NCBI GenBank assembly: GCA_038030265.1
Contig: CM075939.1
Coordinates: 48,589,253 to 48,653,252 of the forward strand
Length of the DNA stretch: 64,000 nucleotides
Origin: Corythucha ciliata
Lineage: Eukaryota > Arthropoda > Insecta > Hemiptera > Tingidae
Reading direction: 5' to 3'
Shown: positions 32,650 to 44,800 of the stretch, piece after piece
How the letters are laid out: each line of letters begins with the position of its first letter
Position numbering within the stretch: position 1 is the stretch's first letter
Notes under the pieces: generated by a model
What the model was told of the DNA's origin: nothing
The model's input: the letters and a program-made list of their open reading frames with translations, nothing else
The model's database searches: none
Translations under genes and position numbers: made by a program

Positions 32650-34095
32650 GATAAAGTCGTGAATACCCCTCAACTGATTAATTTCATGGCGCGAGGAAAA
32701 AGTAAAAAAAAAAACGAAAAACGCGCACTTCATACTTTTCACTTCCCTCTCTCACTTCACCTTGATAATGTAAATAAACGCTAGCGCATATTATAAATAC
32801 ATCATTAGCTTGAGCTATATTTAGCAAAAAGTCATCAGCGTGTATGAGAGAGAGTGAGAAGAAGTTTTCATCCGTTTAACTTTTTTATATTTTTCTCTCT
32901 CCCTTGCCACCCTCTCTTGACCACTCGAGCGACGATTTCATAGTGATACGAATAGTTATGACGCCAGTGCAAGAAGAGATGATAAATAAATGCGGCGACA
33001 TCACGGCCCATTTCATTCACTAAAGGTGAGTAGTCGGGTTTTAGGTAGCTGATCCAGGGGACACGAGCTCCCCAGGCGATAGTTCTATTTTTTTTTTTTT
33101 TTTTAATGACTCGCAAAAGACGGGTATGTATTTTGCGCAGAGGACCGCTTGTGAAGTTCAGGCCGATTGAATTGTATTTTGGCTTGACAGAGGAAAAAAA
33201 CGTGGCTAATGGCTATATTACACCAAATTAGCCGAAAAATTTGTATATCCCCCGTCCTCGACGGCCAGAAAAAATAGATCGGGAGGTCCAACTGGCTCAA
33301 GGGAAAAAAAGGGGTTGACCAAATGGTCAACCTCTTGCAATGGGCAGGATGTGCAGCCCATTTCGAAACCGCACTCAATTCCTCCCACCTGCACGGTCCC
33401 TCGGGACGTTAATTGGTATAATGGTAATATCCGTGGTCTGCCTTGATTCAATCATCACCGCCAAACCACTTGCTTTATACGAAAACTGTCAGTGGCAGAA
33501 AATGACCACTGTAGATCGCGTCAATTCGGCGCCTTTGGGAGGTGGTTTGAATGATGTTTTTTGCGGAAGTGACTCGCGACTCCCGCCCAAACACTAACGA
33601 GGGATTATCACCTTCTTAAATTTTAGGCTCGAAGATTCTGGTCTGAGGCGGACGTGATTTATAAGTCCCCGAACCATGTTTAACCGTGAAATACAGCCTT
33701 TCAAAAACGGTCCAGAAAAATGTTTCACGTCGTGGTCGTTGGTATCACCCGATTTTATCGATTCGAGGGTCACTAGTACAAGCGGTTGGCAACAAAAACA
33801 GCGGTGTGGTTGCCAGAACGTGTTTTAAACAACGTCCTTGGATCCCATCTGTGGCACTTTTTCAAGATCAGTCGTATACCCATAGGTCCCTGAGCTGCCC
33901 AGAGAGGTCCATGGGCATCGAGATTCTTCCTTGGGCTTCAGGGCTGTCCGCGGGAAAGTTCGGGTGCATCAGGTGGTAAAAAACAGTGGGGTCACTGTGA
34001 GAACCCTTACATTGATTCTTGTTATCGACAATTAGTCTCAATTTTCGGATTCCCCGTCTTTAAACCCTCCCGTGAAGAACCCCCAAAATATTAAG
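30110..34095. other. Simple-sequence-rich intergenic DNA
   Basis: The region holds a CT/CTT microsatellite (30942-31000), long T runs (32621-32645 and 33090-33105), A runs and G/C runs (near 31650). A palindrome GGTTGACC-AAAT-GGTCAACC lies at about 33312-33331. ORFs around 30750-31160 are pure low-complexity sequence. No gene or element ends recognised before 33620. Confidence 0.4.
33620..33990. repeat. Dispersed repeat shared with 44225-44370
   Basis: The segment GAGAGGTCCATGGGCATCG ... GGGCTGTCCGCGGGAAAGTT (about 33900-33962) matches GCGAGGTCCATGTGCATCG ... AGCTGTCCGCGGGAAATTT near 44283-44342. Both are preceded by GGTCTGAG and a G-C-G-GACGT-like motif and followed by GTGGTAAAAAA or GTGATTAAAAAAG. 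They are two diverged copies of one element in the same orientation. Confidence 0.6.
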
Positions 34096-34099
34096 CTTC

Positions 34100-34984
34100 A
34101 GCCACCGATCTAGGATTTGCTCATTGAAAGGGCATGGGATATTGTGTTTCGCTCTACTAAAAATGGCTTGACAGCCACTCACTTCCTTAAGATAGCTAAA
34201 CTATGGCTATTGTCCCCATAACCGGCAAAACTATAGGCAATCGCACCCCAAAGTGGTAAAACTGTCGATTAGCGCCTTGCAAATGGCTGAACTGACTAAA
34301 TGAGTGCCCTAAAAATTGTCAAACTGAAATTCCCGCTCTAAAAAAAAGCTAAAAGAACTTCAAGTGTCCCAAAAATGGCTAGCCTGATGAATCTTGCAGC
34401 CCTGAAAATGGCCAAACTGACAATTCGTGCTCCAAAAATGGCCAATACCGACCATTCGTGCCTTTGGCTTGACGGAACACATTCGTGTCCCAAATGAAAC
34501 GATTAAACTGACTTTTCGCGCCCTGAAAATGCCTTAACAGATGTTTCTCGCTCTGAAAAGTGCAAAACTGACGATTCGCGCCTTGACAATGCCTAAACTG
34601 ACAAGCGAGTTGTGCTCTAAAAATGGTGAAACTGACTTCGCGTGCCTCAAATTCGCGCCATAAAATGCCTGAGCAGGTGATTCCTGCCCTAAAATATCCA
34701 AAATTGGCCAATCGTGCGTAGGGAATTGCTAAAAATGCAATGCCTGCAGTATAAATGGCAAAACTGACAATTCACGCTTCAAAAACGGCAAAACTTACCA
34801 TTCCTAATATGTCAATACTGACTAGTTTTGCTCTGAAAATATCGCCCTGCCTAATATTCATTCCTTATACACAAAAATGACCTGACAATTTGCACTTTGG
34901 AAATGGCAAACTGACCATTCGCAACCTACAAAAGGTATGGCGGACTATTTTCACCATAAAAATGGCAAAACTGACTGTCCACAA
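34100..34984 (-). repeat. ~30-bp repeat array, subfamily B, minus orientation, with element-like left end
   Basis: The left edge reads CAGCCACCGATCTAGG, similar to CAGTGGCGGATCTAGG at 55087. At 34151 comes the shared boundary GCTCTACTAAAAATGGCTTG. Units then follow at about 30 bp, such as AAAATGGCCAAACTGACAAT (34406) and ACTGACGATTCGCGCC (34567). The array is followed at once by the next element end at 34985. Confidence 0.75.
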
Positions 34985-36563
34985 CAGGGGCGTCTACACA
35001 AGTGAGGGAGGGTTTCTGACGCTAGGGGTGGGGGCGTCCAAAAGTATGTCAAGGGGGGGTGGCAAGATATATTTGTCCACAGGGTAACGAGAAGAAAAGC
35101 TTTATATTACCGCCCCTTAGAAGGCGGGGACAGTGTATTTCATTCAGTTCGTTCATCGTTCACATCAGTGTCACATTGATGCATCTGGCGACTTTTTCGA
35201 AGGCTCCTTCCCGTGACAAAACCTCTCAACGCCATGGGGGAGGGGGGAGGGACGCATCCATGAATTACATCATGATGATTCGCGGTTATAAATGTAGAAA
35301 AATCACAAGGTAGGTATAAATTGCGGATGATATTGAGGAACAGTGCTTAAATTCGTGAATAAAATGTAGTAAAGTGCTAATTCACTGTTAAAATTGAGAA
35401 AAGCGCTAATTCGCGCGTAAAATTCATAAAAAAGGGCCAATTCTTGGTCACAATTGAGAAGAACGCCAATTCGCGACTCTTTGATGAAAGAATCTTCTCG
35501 GCCTAAATTGAGAAAAGGCGCTAACTAATAGCCAAGAGTGGAAAAAGCCGCTAATTCGCGGCAAATATTAAGAAACATCGCATATTCGCGGGTAAAATTG
35601 AGAAAAAACGCTAATTCGTGGGTAAAATTGAGAAAAAGCTCAAATATCCAGGTAAAATTGAGAAAAATTTGCTAATTCACGATCATAATGAAGAAAATTG
35701 CTAATTAGCGGTTAAAATTGAGAGAATGCCAATTTGTGGCCTTCTGGTGATTGCAAATTAATTTAAGGCTAAAATAATGGAAATGCTTTACTGATAAAAC
35801 TGAGGAATAGTGCTAATTCACCGCTGAAATTAAGAAAAGTCCCTAATTCACGGGATAAAAACACTGTACTTCGCATCTAATACTGAGAAAATACAGCTAA
35901 TGCTCCTACGAAATTGAGAAAAATCGCCGATGAAATGCTAAAATGGGAAAAAATTAGTAATCCACCAATGAAATTGGGAAAAACAGGTAATTTACGGTGA
36001 AGTATTGGAAAAGCGCTCTTTGAACGCTATTAAATTGAGTAAAGTGCCTACTCGCAGCTTCTTAAGCCAATTTTGCGTCTAAAATAGAGGAAAATCGTAA
36101 AATTGCGGCTTAAAAAAGACAAAAATCGCTAATCGGGAATATGCACAAATTCACTGCTTAAATGGAGGAAAACACTGGCTGGCGGCTAAAATTGAAAATA
36201 TGCCAATTCATGGGCTTCTAGTGCCAATTGTACGACAGTAAAATGGAGAAAAATTTGAAAGAAGTCGCGACCAATTCGCTAATTTCATGGATAAAATAGA
36301 GAAAAAGTGTTAATTCGCGGCTAAAATATTTAAAAAGGCCAAATTGAGAAAAATCGCTTCTTCGCGGCAGTAAAAGCGCTAATTCGCGGTTTAAATTAAG
36401 AAAACACTATAACTCATCGCTAGACCGTAGTACATCACCCTTTGTTGGGAAGATATTGTTGAAAATCGGATGAAAATATTGGAGGAGGGCGAAAAGGTAC
36501 CTTTGCCCGCCCAATAGGAACATTGGGAAGGCGATGGCCCACCTCGCTCCATCTACGCCACTG
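34985..36563. mobile_element. Candidate non-autonomous element carrying a subfamily A array
   Basis: The left end is CAGGGGCGTCTACAC at 34985 and the right end, inverted, is CAGTGGCGTAGATGG finishing at 36563. The left subterminal part has a G-rich stretch (GGGGGGGTGGC near 35055). The interior from 35330 to 36430 is a subfamily A array in minus orientation, the clearest in the window. TAAAATTGAGAAAAA recurs with gaps of 30, 30 and about 33 bp near 35600-35690. No transposase is seen and no target duplication was identified. Only the ends and the array define it. Confidence 0.55.
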
Positions 36564-36824
36564 CCTCAAATGTAAAAAATTAAAATAAACTGTCTCATCC
36601 CCCCTCCCATTCCAAACGTCGACTAAACAGCTTGATAATAATTGCAATAATAGCGTCAAATACCGTATAAAATGTGGTGCATAGCATGAGTACCATACAA
36701 AGTTGTCAATTTTTTGGATAAATTACATTACTTATCTTGCCGTGATAAAAAAGTCGTTTTTAGGTGCAAAAAACTTGATTCAAGAGCCCCAATGCCCCCC
36801 TCCCGGCGCCTTAAATTACTTATG
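36564..36824. other. Short unassigned spacer
   Basis: AT-rich sequence between two repeat-bearing blocks, with a CCCCCCTCCC stretch near 36794. Nothing recognised. Confidence 0.4.
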
Positions 36825-39080
36825 TTTTTTTTTCTCACAATTTTATCTGCGAATAAGCCCTTTTTCTCAATTTTAGCCGCGAGTTAGAGCTTTTCTCCAT
36901 TTCAGCAACGAATTACTATCGATTTTTTCAGTCAATCAGTTGTTATGGTGGCACGGCTCCCATTTTCGGTGCGTAAACGCCAGTAGTCAATTTATCGTTT
37001 TAAGGCGCGATTTGATCGTCCTTTTTTTTGTCCGAATTGTCATTTTGAAGGCGCAAATCGGCATTGACACCACCTGTAAGTCTCTGTGTAGAGAGAGAGA
37101 GAGCTAATGATCAGTTTGACCAATATTAGAGCGTGAAGCGTGAACTGCCAGTATGGGTGTGCAAGTTTTGCTATTCTTAGGGCACGAAATCGTCAGCTAA
37201 TACATTTTCAAGGCAAACAGGATCAGTATGACCATTTTGAACGCGCCAATGCGGTCGATTTTGCCCTTTTCAGTACAAAATATTATCTGTATATCGGCCT
37301 TTTCAAAGCGCGAATCGTCAGTAGAACTATTTATAGCTCGCATAGAGTCAGTTTTGTCAATTTTAGGGTGTGAATAGCCAGCATGAACACTTAGCCATTT
37401 TTACTGTGCAAACTGTCAGTATTGTCATTTATAGGTTCTAATAGTCGGTGTCGTTTTAGGCAATTAAATAATTTATTTGAGTAGACCAATTCATTTAATT
37501 GCAAACACAATTGCCGACTAGTTTCAGGCGTAGTTGCTCCCCATTCTCAAGGCCGAAACAAACCTCTTTGTCACATGTCCAACACAAAATTCCTACAAAT
37601 CCTGCTGACGGATGATGTACAAGGAAACTGTTTTATCCAAAAGAATCAGTTAGTGACATGATTTCAAGGCTCGAATCATCAGTTTTGCAATTTTAGGGCC
37701 CGAATAGCAGCAGTTATACCGTTTTTGGAGCGTAATTGCCAGTTTAGTCATTTTCCAGGAGTGAATATCAGTTTGGACACTTTTTTAGGGCGCATAAAGT
37801 CAGTTTTTCGATTTATATGGAGCGAGTAAGAACGTCAAGCCATAAAAGGGGAGAATAGTAAGTTTGGTCATTTTTGTCCCGCGGTTGGACGATTTTACAA
37901 TTTTTCGGGCGGAAATCCGGCATCTTAAGGGCGCGAATTGCCTGTCTATTAGGTCAGGTTGACCATTGTTAGGATGGGAGTCACAAGTTTGGCTATTTTT
38001 GGCGCGCAATCCGGCAGTTTAATCACTTTTTAAGACGCGACGCGCATCGTCAATGTTGCCATTTTTAGGGTGCAAATAGTCTGGCCAAGTCAAGGCAGGC
38101 GTGGGATGGTCAGTTTGGTTATTCTCAGTGCGTGGAATGGTCGATTTTGCCATTTTCACGGCAGGAATAATCTGCTTCGGCTTTTCCAGTTCAAGGATTG
38201 TCAGTTTCGCCGTTTTTCGGATGCATACAACCAGATTAGCCATATTTTGAGCGGCAACCACTAGTATATTCATAAGCCATTTTCAAGATGCGAATTGACA
38301 GTTTTGGCGATTCGTGGTGCGAATAATCAGTTCCGCCGTTTTGAAAGCGTGAATGGTCATCATTAGTGCTCTAATGGTTGTTCTAGCCATTTTCAGGGTG
38401 GGATTTATGATATTTCAGGGAGAATCGTCAGTTTTGCCATTTTTAGGACGTGCGAAGTCAGTTTGACTGTATTTTTTGTGGCGCAAACAGTCATTATAAC
38501 CATTTTCAATACGTGAGTCGTCGGTTTTGTTATTTTTGTGGCACGATTGCAGTCAGTTTAGCCAATACATCAATTTTGTGGTCATGGTATTTTCAAATTC
38601 CCAATTTTGAGGGTTATTGGCTATGACAGAACCAAATTTTGCTGGTTTTAATCACTAAAAAAGTCAATTTCGCGCGTTTGACTCCTTAAAACTCTAATTT
38701 CGTGGGGGGCTGACCTATTCAAAAATTCAGTTTCGCACAGTTGTGACTCATGACTCATTCAAAAAAGCATTTTCATGGGTTCGAACCCGTCAGCTAGGGT
38801 TTCGAGGCCCAAAACTCCATTGTATTTGGCGCTTAGAGAACCCAATTTTTCGAATTTGATTAATTCGTGAGCCAATTTCGCCTATGGGTCCCTAATAAAT
38901 AACAATTCACCAGTTTGGCTCTTTCGTAAAGGGCGGATCCGGCCAGTCAGAAACCAATTCGGTGGGGGGTTCCTCCCTATAAGGATGTCGCACCTTTAAA
39001 ATCAACATTCCCAGGGATTCGACCTGTTTGAATGAGGGAATGAGGAGTAGCCCATTTGAAACCAATTTCGCCAAAATTGG
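36825..39080 (+). repeat. Composite repeat field: subfamily A, then B, then C
   Basis: A few A units (36835-36930, with 'tcaattttagccgcgagtta') are followed by a long B array in plus orientation to about 38590, with units like GCGAATCGTCAGT and GCCATTTTTAGG. From 38590 the units become C-like ('ccaattttgagggttattgg' and 'tcaatttcgcgcgtttg'). Read in reverse, the order B then A repeats that of 34100-36430, so part of this block may be an inverted relative of it. Confidence 0.7.
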
Positions 39081-39096
39081 CAAATGCCATCGCGTT

Positions 39097-39174
39097 CCCC
39101 TCACTGTCGACCCTTGAGGACCCTTCCCCCTCACTGACGACCCTTGAGGACCCTTCCCCCTCACTGTCGTTGAA
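39097..39174. repeat. 30-bp minisatellite, about 2.5 copies
   Basis: The unit CCCTCACTGTCGACCCTTGA plus GGACCCTTCC recurs exactly or with one change. It lies inside a minus-strand ORF (38907-39374), where it encodes repeats of VRGKGPQGS type. I see no support for that ORF being a gene. Confidence 0.8.
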
Positions 39175-39179
39175 GATGA

Positions 39180-41190
39180 TGAACGCGAATCGAATGGTAC
39201 AGTGCAATGGGGGTCGTGAAACTCTGGGTGCTTAGCATGAAGCATGGATTCCTTATAAACCCACGTGAAATGTGTATTGTGTGTGTTTTTTTTGTTCCAT
39301 AAAATGGCGAGTGTGTCAGATAAATGCCAGAATGACGGCAAGACAATTAATTCCCAAGAGGACTGGTTGTACAACGAATGGTATAGAAAAAATTGATATG
39401 CACGTTGAAGAAAGTTATACGATAGATCGATGGCTTACGGAAGGGAACTTGGGTGTGCGGGGGACAGGTGATTTGAATTAACTTTAACCAGCCTTGTATC
39501 CCTCCTCCCATCCTCCCCTTGCCACAAATTTCGCATGCCAACACTGAACCATCTATTCCAGTAACGTAGAATTGGAGGAACGGTACTTATACAGAGTGAA
39601 TGTGAAGGGGGAAGGAGTTGAGTAATTTTAAAATCAATTCTATAACACCATCGTATTACCGAGGGCACGAACTTTTTTATTCTATTTCATTTTTAAAAGG
39701 GTGGCTTAAAGATTGATTTGGAAAGTATGAAGGGGGTGGAGGGACGTCGCCGTCGTCGGTTCTAAAGCCTTTTCATTCCATGACCCGTTATTACTACAAT
39801 TTAGCTTAATGCTTTACTCACTAGTTTAGCAATTTAGTTCATTTAGAATCGTCTTGAATGAATTCCTACACGAACCTTGGGGAACCCGAGTTATTCGCTT
39901 AACTGAACTAACCAATTTACGGAGATATTAAGTACGTAGATTTCACCATGGTGGTTGTAAAAATGATCTCTCTCCTAATTCATTAGGCGGTAAACACCGG
40001 ATTGAGCGTCTATTTCTGTTCAGTAACGCCCCTGTTGGATTCAAGTCCTTCGCATATTCAACATCTATCGCTTATCAAACCGTCCCCACGGCCCACTCAA
40101 TACGCAAGCTATGCCTACCGTTCTCTCATTTTCCCCGTATTATAGTCAAACACGATAACGGTGACTTGCGGTCTCTATAGCGCGTTTCACAGTGGCAATT
40201 CACTTCCATACCATGAAATTGTCATCGTCAATGCTTTAGAATTAGCGGCATCGAAATGTGTCAGACATTGATTATTCTTGAAGGCTGCACCTTGCATCAA
40301 TTGCTATACCTTTCAATTTTGATTCCATAATTGACTGAATTAGCTGTCATTTCTCCCTCATTTCTTTCCAGTGGTAGATCTTGCTCGGTTTCTGCTTTGC
40401 TGTGAAGAAAAAAAGAAACTTGAGAGAAGAAATAAATCAACATTTTATTGTTATTCCAACTATGTCTCGCTAATTTGTTTAATTGGCCCTGAAATAACGA
40501 GACAATGACTGACCTCGTGGGTTTGGTTATAATTTTATAAGCATCCGGTGCAAGAGACTGAGGGTTTCTTCTGCTTTTTAAGGGTGACCAGTACGTTGCG
40601 AACTATCAACGCGGGATAAATTGAAGAAAGTTAAAGGAATCCAATCCTTCCATTTTGTTCACGTACGTTTAAGAAAAGAACGTGTCAATCAAGAATTATG
40701 AAAGAAGCGTATTAAATATTAAATATTCGCAGGGAAAAACATCCATTTCACTTTTCGAGTATACGGCTTCATCCCATATGAAAGATGGTTAGGGAGTAAA
40801 TGGAGTACCTAGTTTCCATACAACCTGTTGCGTCTAAAGAATATTTCAGAAGTGTGGGAGGAGTGTAAAAGCGAATGGGAAGGCCGAGAAAGGGGCATTC
40901 CTTAATCCCTCGACGTTTGCTCCGTTTTCACGTTAACAATACAAAAGCTTTCATTCAGCCCACTCTCCCCCCAAGCCAACCCACCCAACTACCACTCGAA
41001 CGCTGGCACATAACATCCGAGGAAATGGACTTTTTTGCTGTGTCTGGCGCTTTTTGACGTTCTATTAAAGGTTTCGGTAATGGTCGGGGTGGTCGGGGCG
41101 TTTTTTTTGTTGAATTCGAGAGTTATGCGGAATAAAATATTTTGAATACGTGACAAAAGTGGGAAGTCTCATCAGGAGGATCAGCGAGAA
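39180..41190. other. Unassigned intergenic DNA
   Basis: AT-rich sequence without recognisable coding regions, element ends or RNA genes. The ORF at 40875-41057 is not protein-like. Confidence 0.4.
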
Positions 41191-41480
41191 ATTCACCGAA
41201 GCAAAACCTTTCGTGGCTTTAGCTCTGTCTAAAATCAGTTTCACAGGTTTGGCTCATACAAAATCGCATCGACATTTTGCCTGAACCACAGTTTTCAGGA
41301 ACTTTGTTCCTCTAAAACCTAATTTCGCCTGGATCCTGGGCCCAAACCTGTGCCAAGATCTACAAGTATTGAGGCCCAGGGGCGGAAATCACTATGATGG
41401 CTCTTAGTCCCTCAATAAACGAGGAATATGACGGTACATATCACGTCGGGGTCGCCAAAATGACGGTATTTATTTCAGGT
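41190..41480. repeat. ~30-bp repeat field, subfamily C-like
   Basis: Units such as 'aatcagtttcacaggtttgg' (about 41233) and 'aacctaatttcgcctggatc' (about 41316) recur at roughly 30-40 bp. A CAGGGGCGG motif at about 41379 resembles the element ends seen elsewhere. Confidence 0.4.
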
Positions 41481-41593
41481 CTGTCGTGATGGGGGGGGGG
41501 GCACTAGGTCCGTTACCACAGACCTGGTCTAAGAAAAGGAAGGAAGAAGAAAAAAATGAAACGTTTTTACTGAGGTTGAAGCTGAAATTGTAG

Positions 41594-43400
41594 ATGGACT
41601 ACTTCTCGAATTTCCCGACACTCAGCCAAAACACGGATTCCATTCAAACCCACAACCTAGCTATGCTGAAACATGTATTTCATGATGATGACCATCTGAG
41701 GGACTCCTCAATGGACCGAGCCCTACGTCGCTTTGTCCGCCTACCGACGTCGAAACCACCGGCTGAACAATGGACGACTGATGACGTACGAGCAGCCATT
41801 GAGGCGCTTCGTGTAAATAAAACCGCTGGCCCGTCCGGAGTGTACGCTGAACATCTCCAGAACCTCCATGACAACGCCTTAAATGCATACACGGGTCTTT
41901 TCAACGCATGCAAGGAACTCCAACATTTTCCACCAGCCTAGAAGAGCAGCCGCGTAGCCCTTCTACCTAAAGCTGGGCGGGACCCCCTGGACCCATCTTC
42001 CTTACGCCACATCTGCATCGGAGACGTGGAGGGCAAGGTTCTGGAGAATCTCATACTCAGCACCATTCGTCCACAGGTACTGCACAGTTTGGAAGCATCC
42101 CTCGACGAAAAACCACCCAGGCCATCGACAGCCTCACCTCCTCAGCCTGTAACTCTTCAGCCAACATGGTCCTCGCCCTTTTCTTCGACGTTCAAGGAGC
42201 GTTCGACACCGCCTGGTGGCCGGCTGTTTTGGCTTCCTTAACGGCGCTCTGTCTTCCCTCGGACATATATGGCCTTTTAGCCAGCTATTTCGATCAACGA
42301 ACGGTCTACAAAGGTAACGGTACACAGCGGGCCACCCTCAACGTCACACCCGGTGCCGCAGGAGAGCCTGCGGCCCCACTATTTTGGAGCCTCCTTATAG
42401 ACCGACTCTTGCGATACCTAGAGGAGGAAGACCTAACATCATTCTGCTACGTAGACGACCTGGCCATACTTATCGAGGCCCACACCCCAATCACAGCCCG
42501 CCAGGAGGCCGTTAGAGCAACCACTTTTGTTACAAAATGGTGTCGAACAAATCAATGTACCGAAAACTAAGATCCTCGTCTTCCGAGGAGCCTCCTCCTT
42601 GCTCAACCGCGGCTTCAGACTTTTCGGCTCCTCAAGAAATTCCACTCCGTTCAGCGCCACAGTCAAATATCTCGGCGTGGTGCGGCTCTCTCCAACGTTA
42701 CAAGCCGGCCCACACTTGAACGGTTTACGCACAAAGCTGTAGCAAGTCGCCGCAGCCGCCTGCTGTACTACGACAGCATTTTCTGGCCCATTGTTGGTTA
42801 CGGTGCCGCTATCTGGTGGCGCAACCCCTCCAACCGCGATCGCGAGCGGGTCAGAAGTCTACAGCGGGAATTCCTTTTAAGCCTACGCCCCACGTACGCT
42901 ACTACGTCGCACTTAGCCTTACAAATGTTCTGCGGCACAATGCTCATATTCGGGACCCCTCTTCGAACTGCAGGAGACCATCGCCCGGCTTCAGGATCCT
43001 GTCAAACTATGACGGGGCCTTTGGTAAAAGCGCTCGGACACGAGCACTACAGCTCGTCACACCCACAGCCTTCTCCAGACTGTAGCAGGACGACTCCAGA
43101 TGAGGTTGTGGCGGCCTTCCTTCAACAGTCGCCTTCAACAGTCGCTTACACTTTTTCCACCGACGCGACGCCCCCTGAGACTGCCTCCTATGTACTCTTC
43201 GATTGTCACCTGTACAACGACGTCCGCACAGCCCCTGGCATTCGCAGTGGTTTCACCATAACCACTCACGAGGATACTCGATGGCTTGCCGTTTGACAAC
43301 AGTCACAACGGGCGCCTGGAGAACCGGGTCTTGCACGTGTCGGGCCATCCCACGTCGTACGGCAATTACTGCCTTCTCACAAGAGGAAAGGGTCACATTT
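41594..43400 (+). pseudogene. R1-like non-LTR retrotransposon fragment, reverse transcriptase
   Basis: The first frame (41594-41941) carries the RT entry region, with AIEALRVNKTAGPSGVYAEH, and ends at a TAG stop. Sequence continues as SSRVALLPKAGRDPLDPSSL. After a shift comes VLALFFDVQGAFDTAWWP (block A, with the WWP typical of R1-clade elements). The catalytic motif is FCYVDDLAIL, so both aspartates remain. Block B is degraded (TPGAAGEPAAPLFW in place of a G-x-P-Q-G motif), apparently by small indels. The thumb and tail follow in further frames (TVKYLGVVRL, SIFWPIVGYGAAIWW). Near 43330 a SGHPTSYGNY stretch may be the degenerate R1-type GHG...YL tail. No endonuclease or poly-A tail is seen. 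Confidence 0.85.
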
Positions 43401-43539
43401 ATTACCTAACCCATCCCCCTAGTCCCAGGGACAAGACACAAACCGTGTGTGGTTTGGGTTGTGAGGGGGGAGGGGTCCATGAAAGAACCACTTGGAGTTT
43501 TTTTTTTTGTTTTTTTTTTTCATATTACAATGAAATTAA

Positions 43540-44070
43540 CGCTTTTGCTCCATTTTAACCGCGAATTTACACTTTTTATCAATTTTATCAGCGGATTAGC
43601 ACTGTTTCTCAATTTTAGCTGTGAATTAGCACCGTTTCTCAATTTTATCGTTGGATAATAACTCATTTTTTCTGTTCGATTCACGAACATGCTTTTTTCC
43701 TCAACTCTAGTCATGAGTTTGACGCGTTTTCCGCGCTCTTTTCCAACTTTAAAGCCGAATTAGGGCATTTTATCCGCAAAGTAGCACTTAGCTCAAATTT
43801 AGCCGTGACTCAGCGTTACTTGTGTTTTTAATTTTAGTCCCGATTTTAAATTCTCAATTTTATCCCGGAATAATGTTTTTTTTTTTTCGATTCTAGTCAT
43901 GAATTTGCGCTGTTCATTCAATTTATCCACGAATTAGCGCTTTTCCTCAATTTTAACCCAGAATTACCGCGTTCCTTTAATTTCATCGGCACTTTTTCTA
44001 ATTTCCAGCCCAGCTACGAATGACCGTTTTTTGCGGTTATAGTTCAGCCATCAATATCAGTGCTTTTTTA
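43540..44070 (+). repeat. ~30-bp repeat array, subfamily A, plus orientation
   Basis: Clear units include 'tcaattttagctgtgaatta' (43608) and 'cacgaattagcgcttttcct' (43926). A poly-T run lies just before it (43498-43518). ORFs in this stretch are repeat read-throughs. Confidence 0.75.
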
Positions 44071-44117
44071 AATTAATTTTGGCACCTACTTGCCCCCAAA
44101 ACGGCACATTAGCCGAC

Positions 44118-44375
44118 CAGTGGCGGATCCAATGAAGGGCCACAGGGGCCAAGGCCTCTCCCTTGGAGTCAAGGTAAAAAAAAAAAAAAAAAAAATCATC
44201 AAAACCACCTACATCGAGTCTTTTAGGGTCATTTTCTCAAAGGTTCTGCGGTCTGAGACAGACGTCCCCCTGAGCGGCCCAGCGAGGTCCATGTGCATCG
44301 GGGGGCTTTTCCGTGGACTTTAGAGCTGTCCGCGGGAAATTTCGTGCGCTAGTGATTAAAAAAGGCGTCATTAAT
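44118..44375 (+). repeat. Element end CAGTGGCGGATCC and dispersed repeat
   Basis: CAGTGGCGGATCCAATGAAG at 44118 is of the same type as the ends at 55087 and 34100. It is followed by a poly-A run (44176-44194) and the segment shared with 33620-33990. Confidence 0.5.
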
Positions 44376-44379
44376 ATGA

Positions 44380-44800
44380 AAACTTCCCTATTTCAGAGCG
44401 AAACGTCACATGCAGGCCAATATTTAAGCGTAAGGCCTCATTCGGGCAATCATTAAGGACAAAATCCACGCAAAACTGCACATTTTATAGGCGGTATTTA
44501 CGCGAATTGTCGCATTCAAAGAGGAATTTGCACAGAATGCCCCACTGTGGACAAAACGCAACATTCGGGGAAACACTCACGAGAATCGCCAATTTTAAGG
44601 CCACGTCAATGTGGAAAATTTATACAAAACGCCTCACCAAGGGAAATTTCATGTGTAGTGAAATTATTCATTTCATAAAAAAACTTGTCATTTTCTCGAA
44701 GAAATTGTCAATTTCAGAAGGAATTATCGTATTTTCTCTATTTCAGCCGTGCAGTTACCTTCAGAAGCCACGAATTTGTGATTTTTCGAACTTTAGTATG
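44380..44800. repeat. Diverged ~30-bp repeat field
   Basis: Units such as 'cgcattcaaagaggaatttg' (about 44510) and 'gaatcgccaattttaaggcc' (44582) recur at about 30 bp. They may be another subfamily or very diverged C units. Confidence 0.4.

Noticed and set aside
33395..33460. Possible tRNA around GGTATAATGGTAA
   Set aside because: The acceptor and anticodon stems do not pair, so the match is limited to a D-arm-like string.
35330..36430. Regular ~30-bp repeats as a possible CRISPR array
   Set aside because: There are no unique spacers between conserved repeats. Each unit is itself degenerate, there are no cas genes, and the setting is eukaryotic.
38907..39374. 155-codon minus-strand ORF with repeated VRGKGPQGS
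   Set aside because: The amino-acid repeats come from a 30-bp minisatellite in non-coding DNA, and the rest reads through subfamily C repeats.
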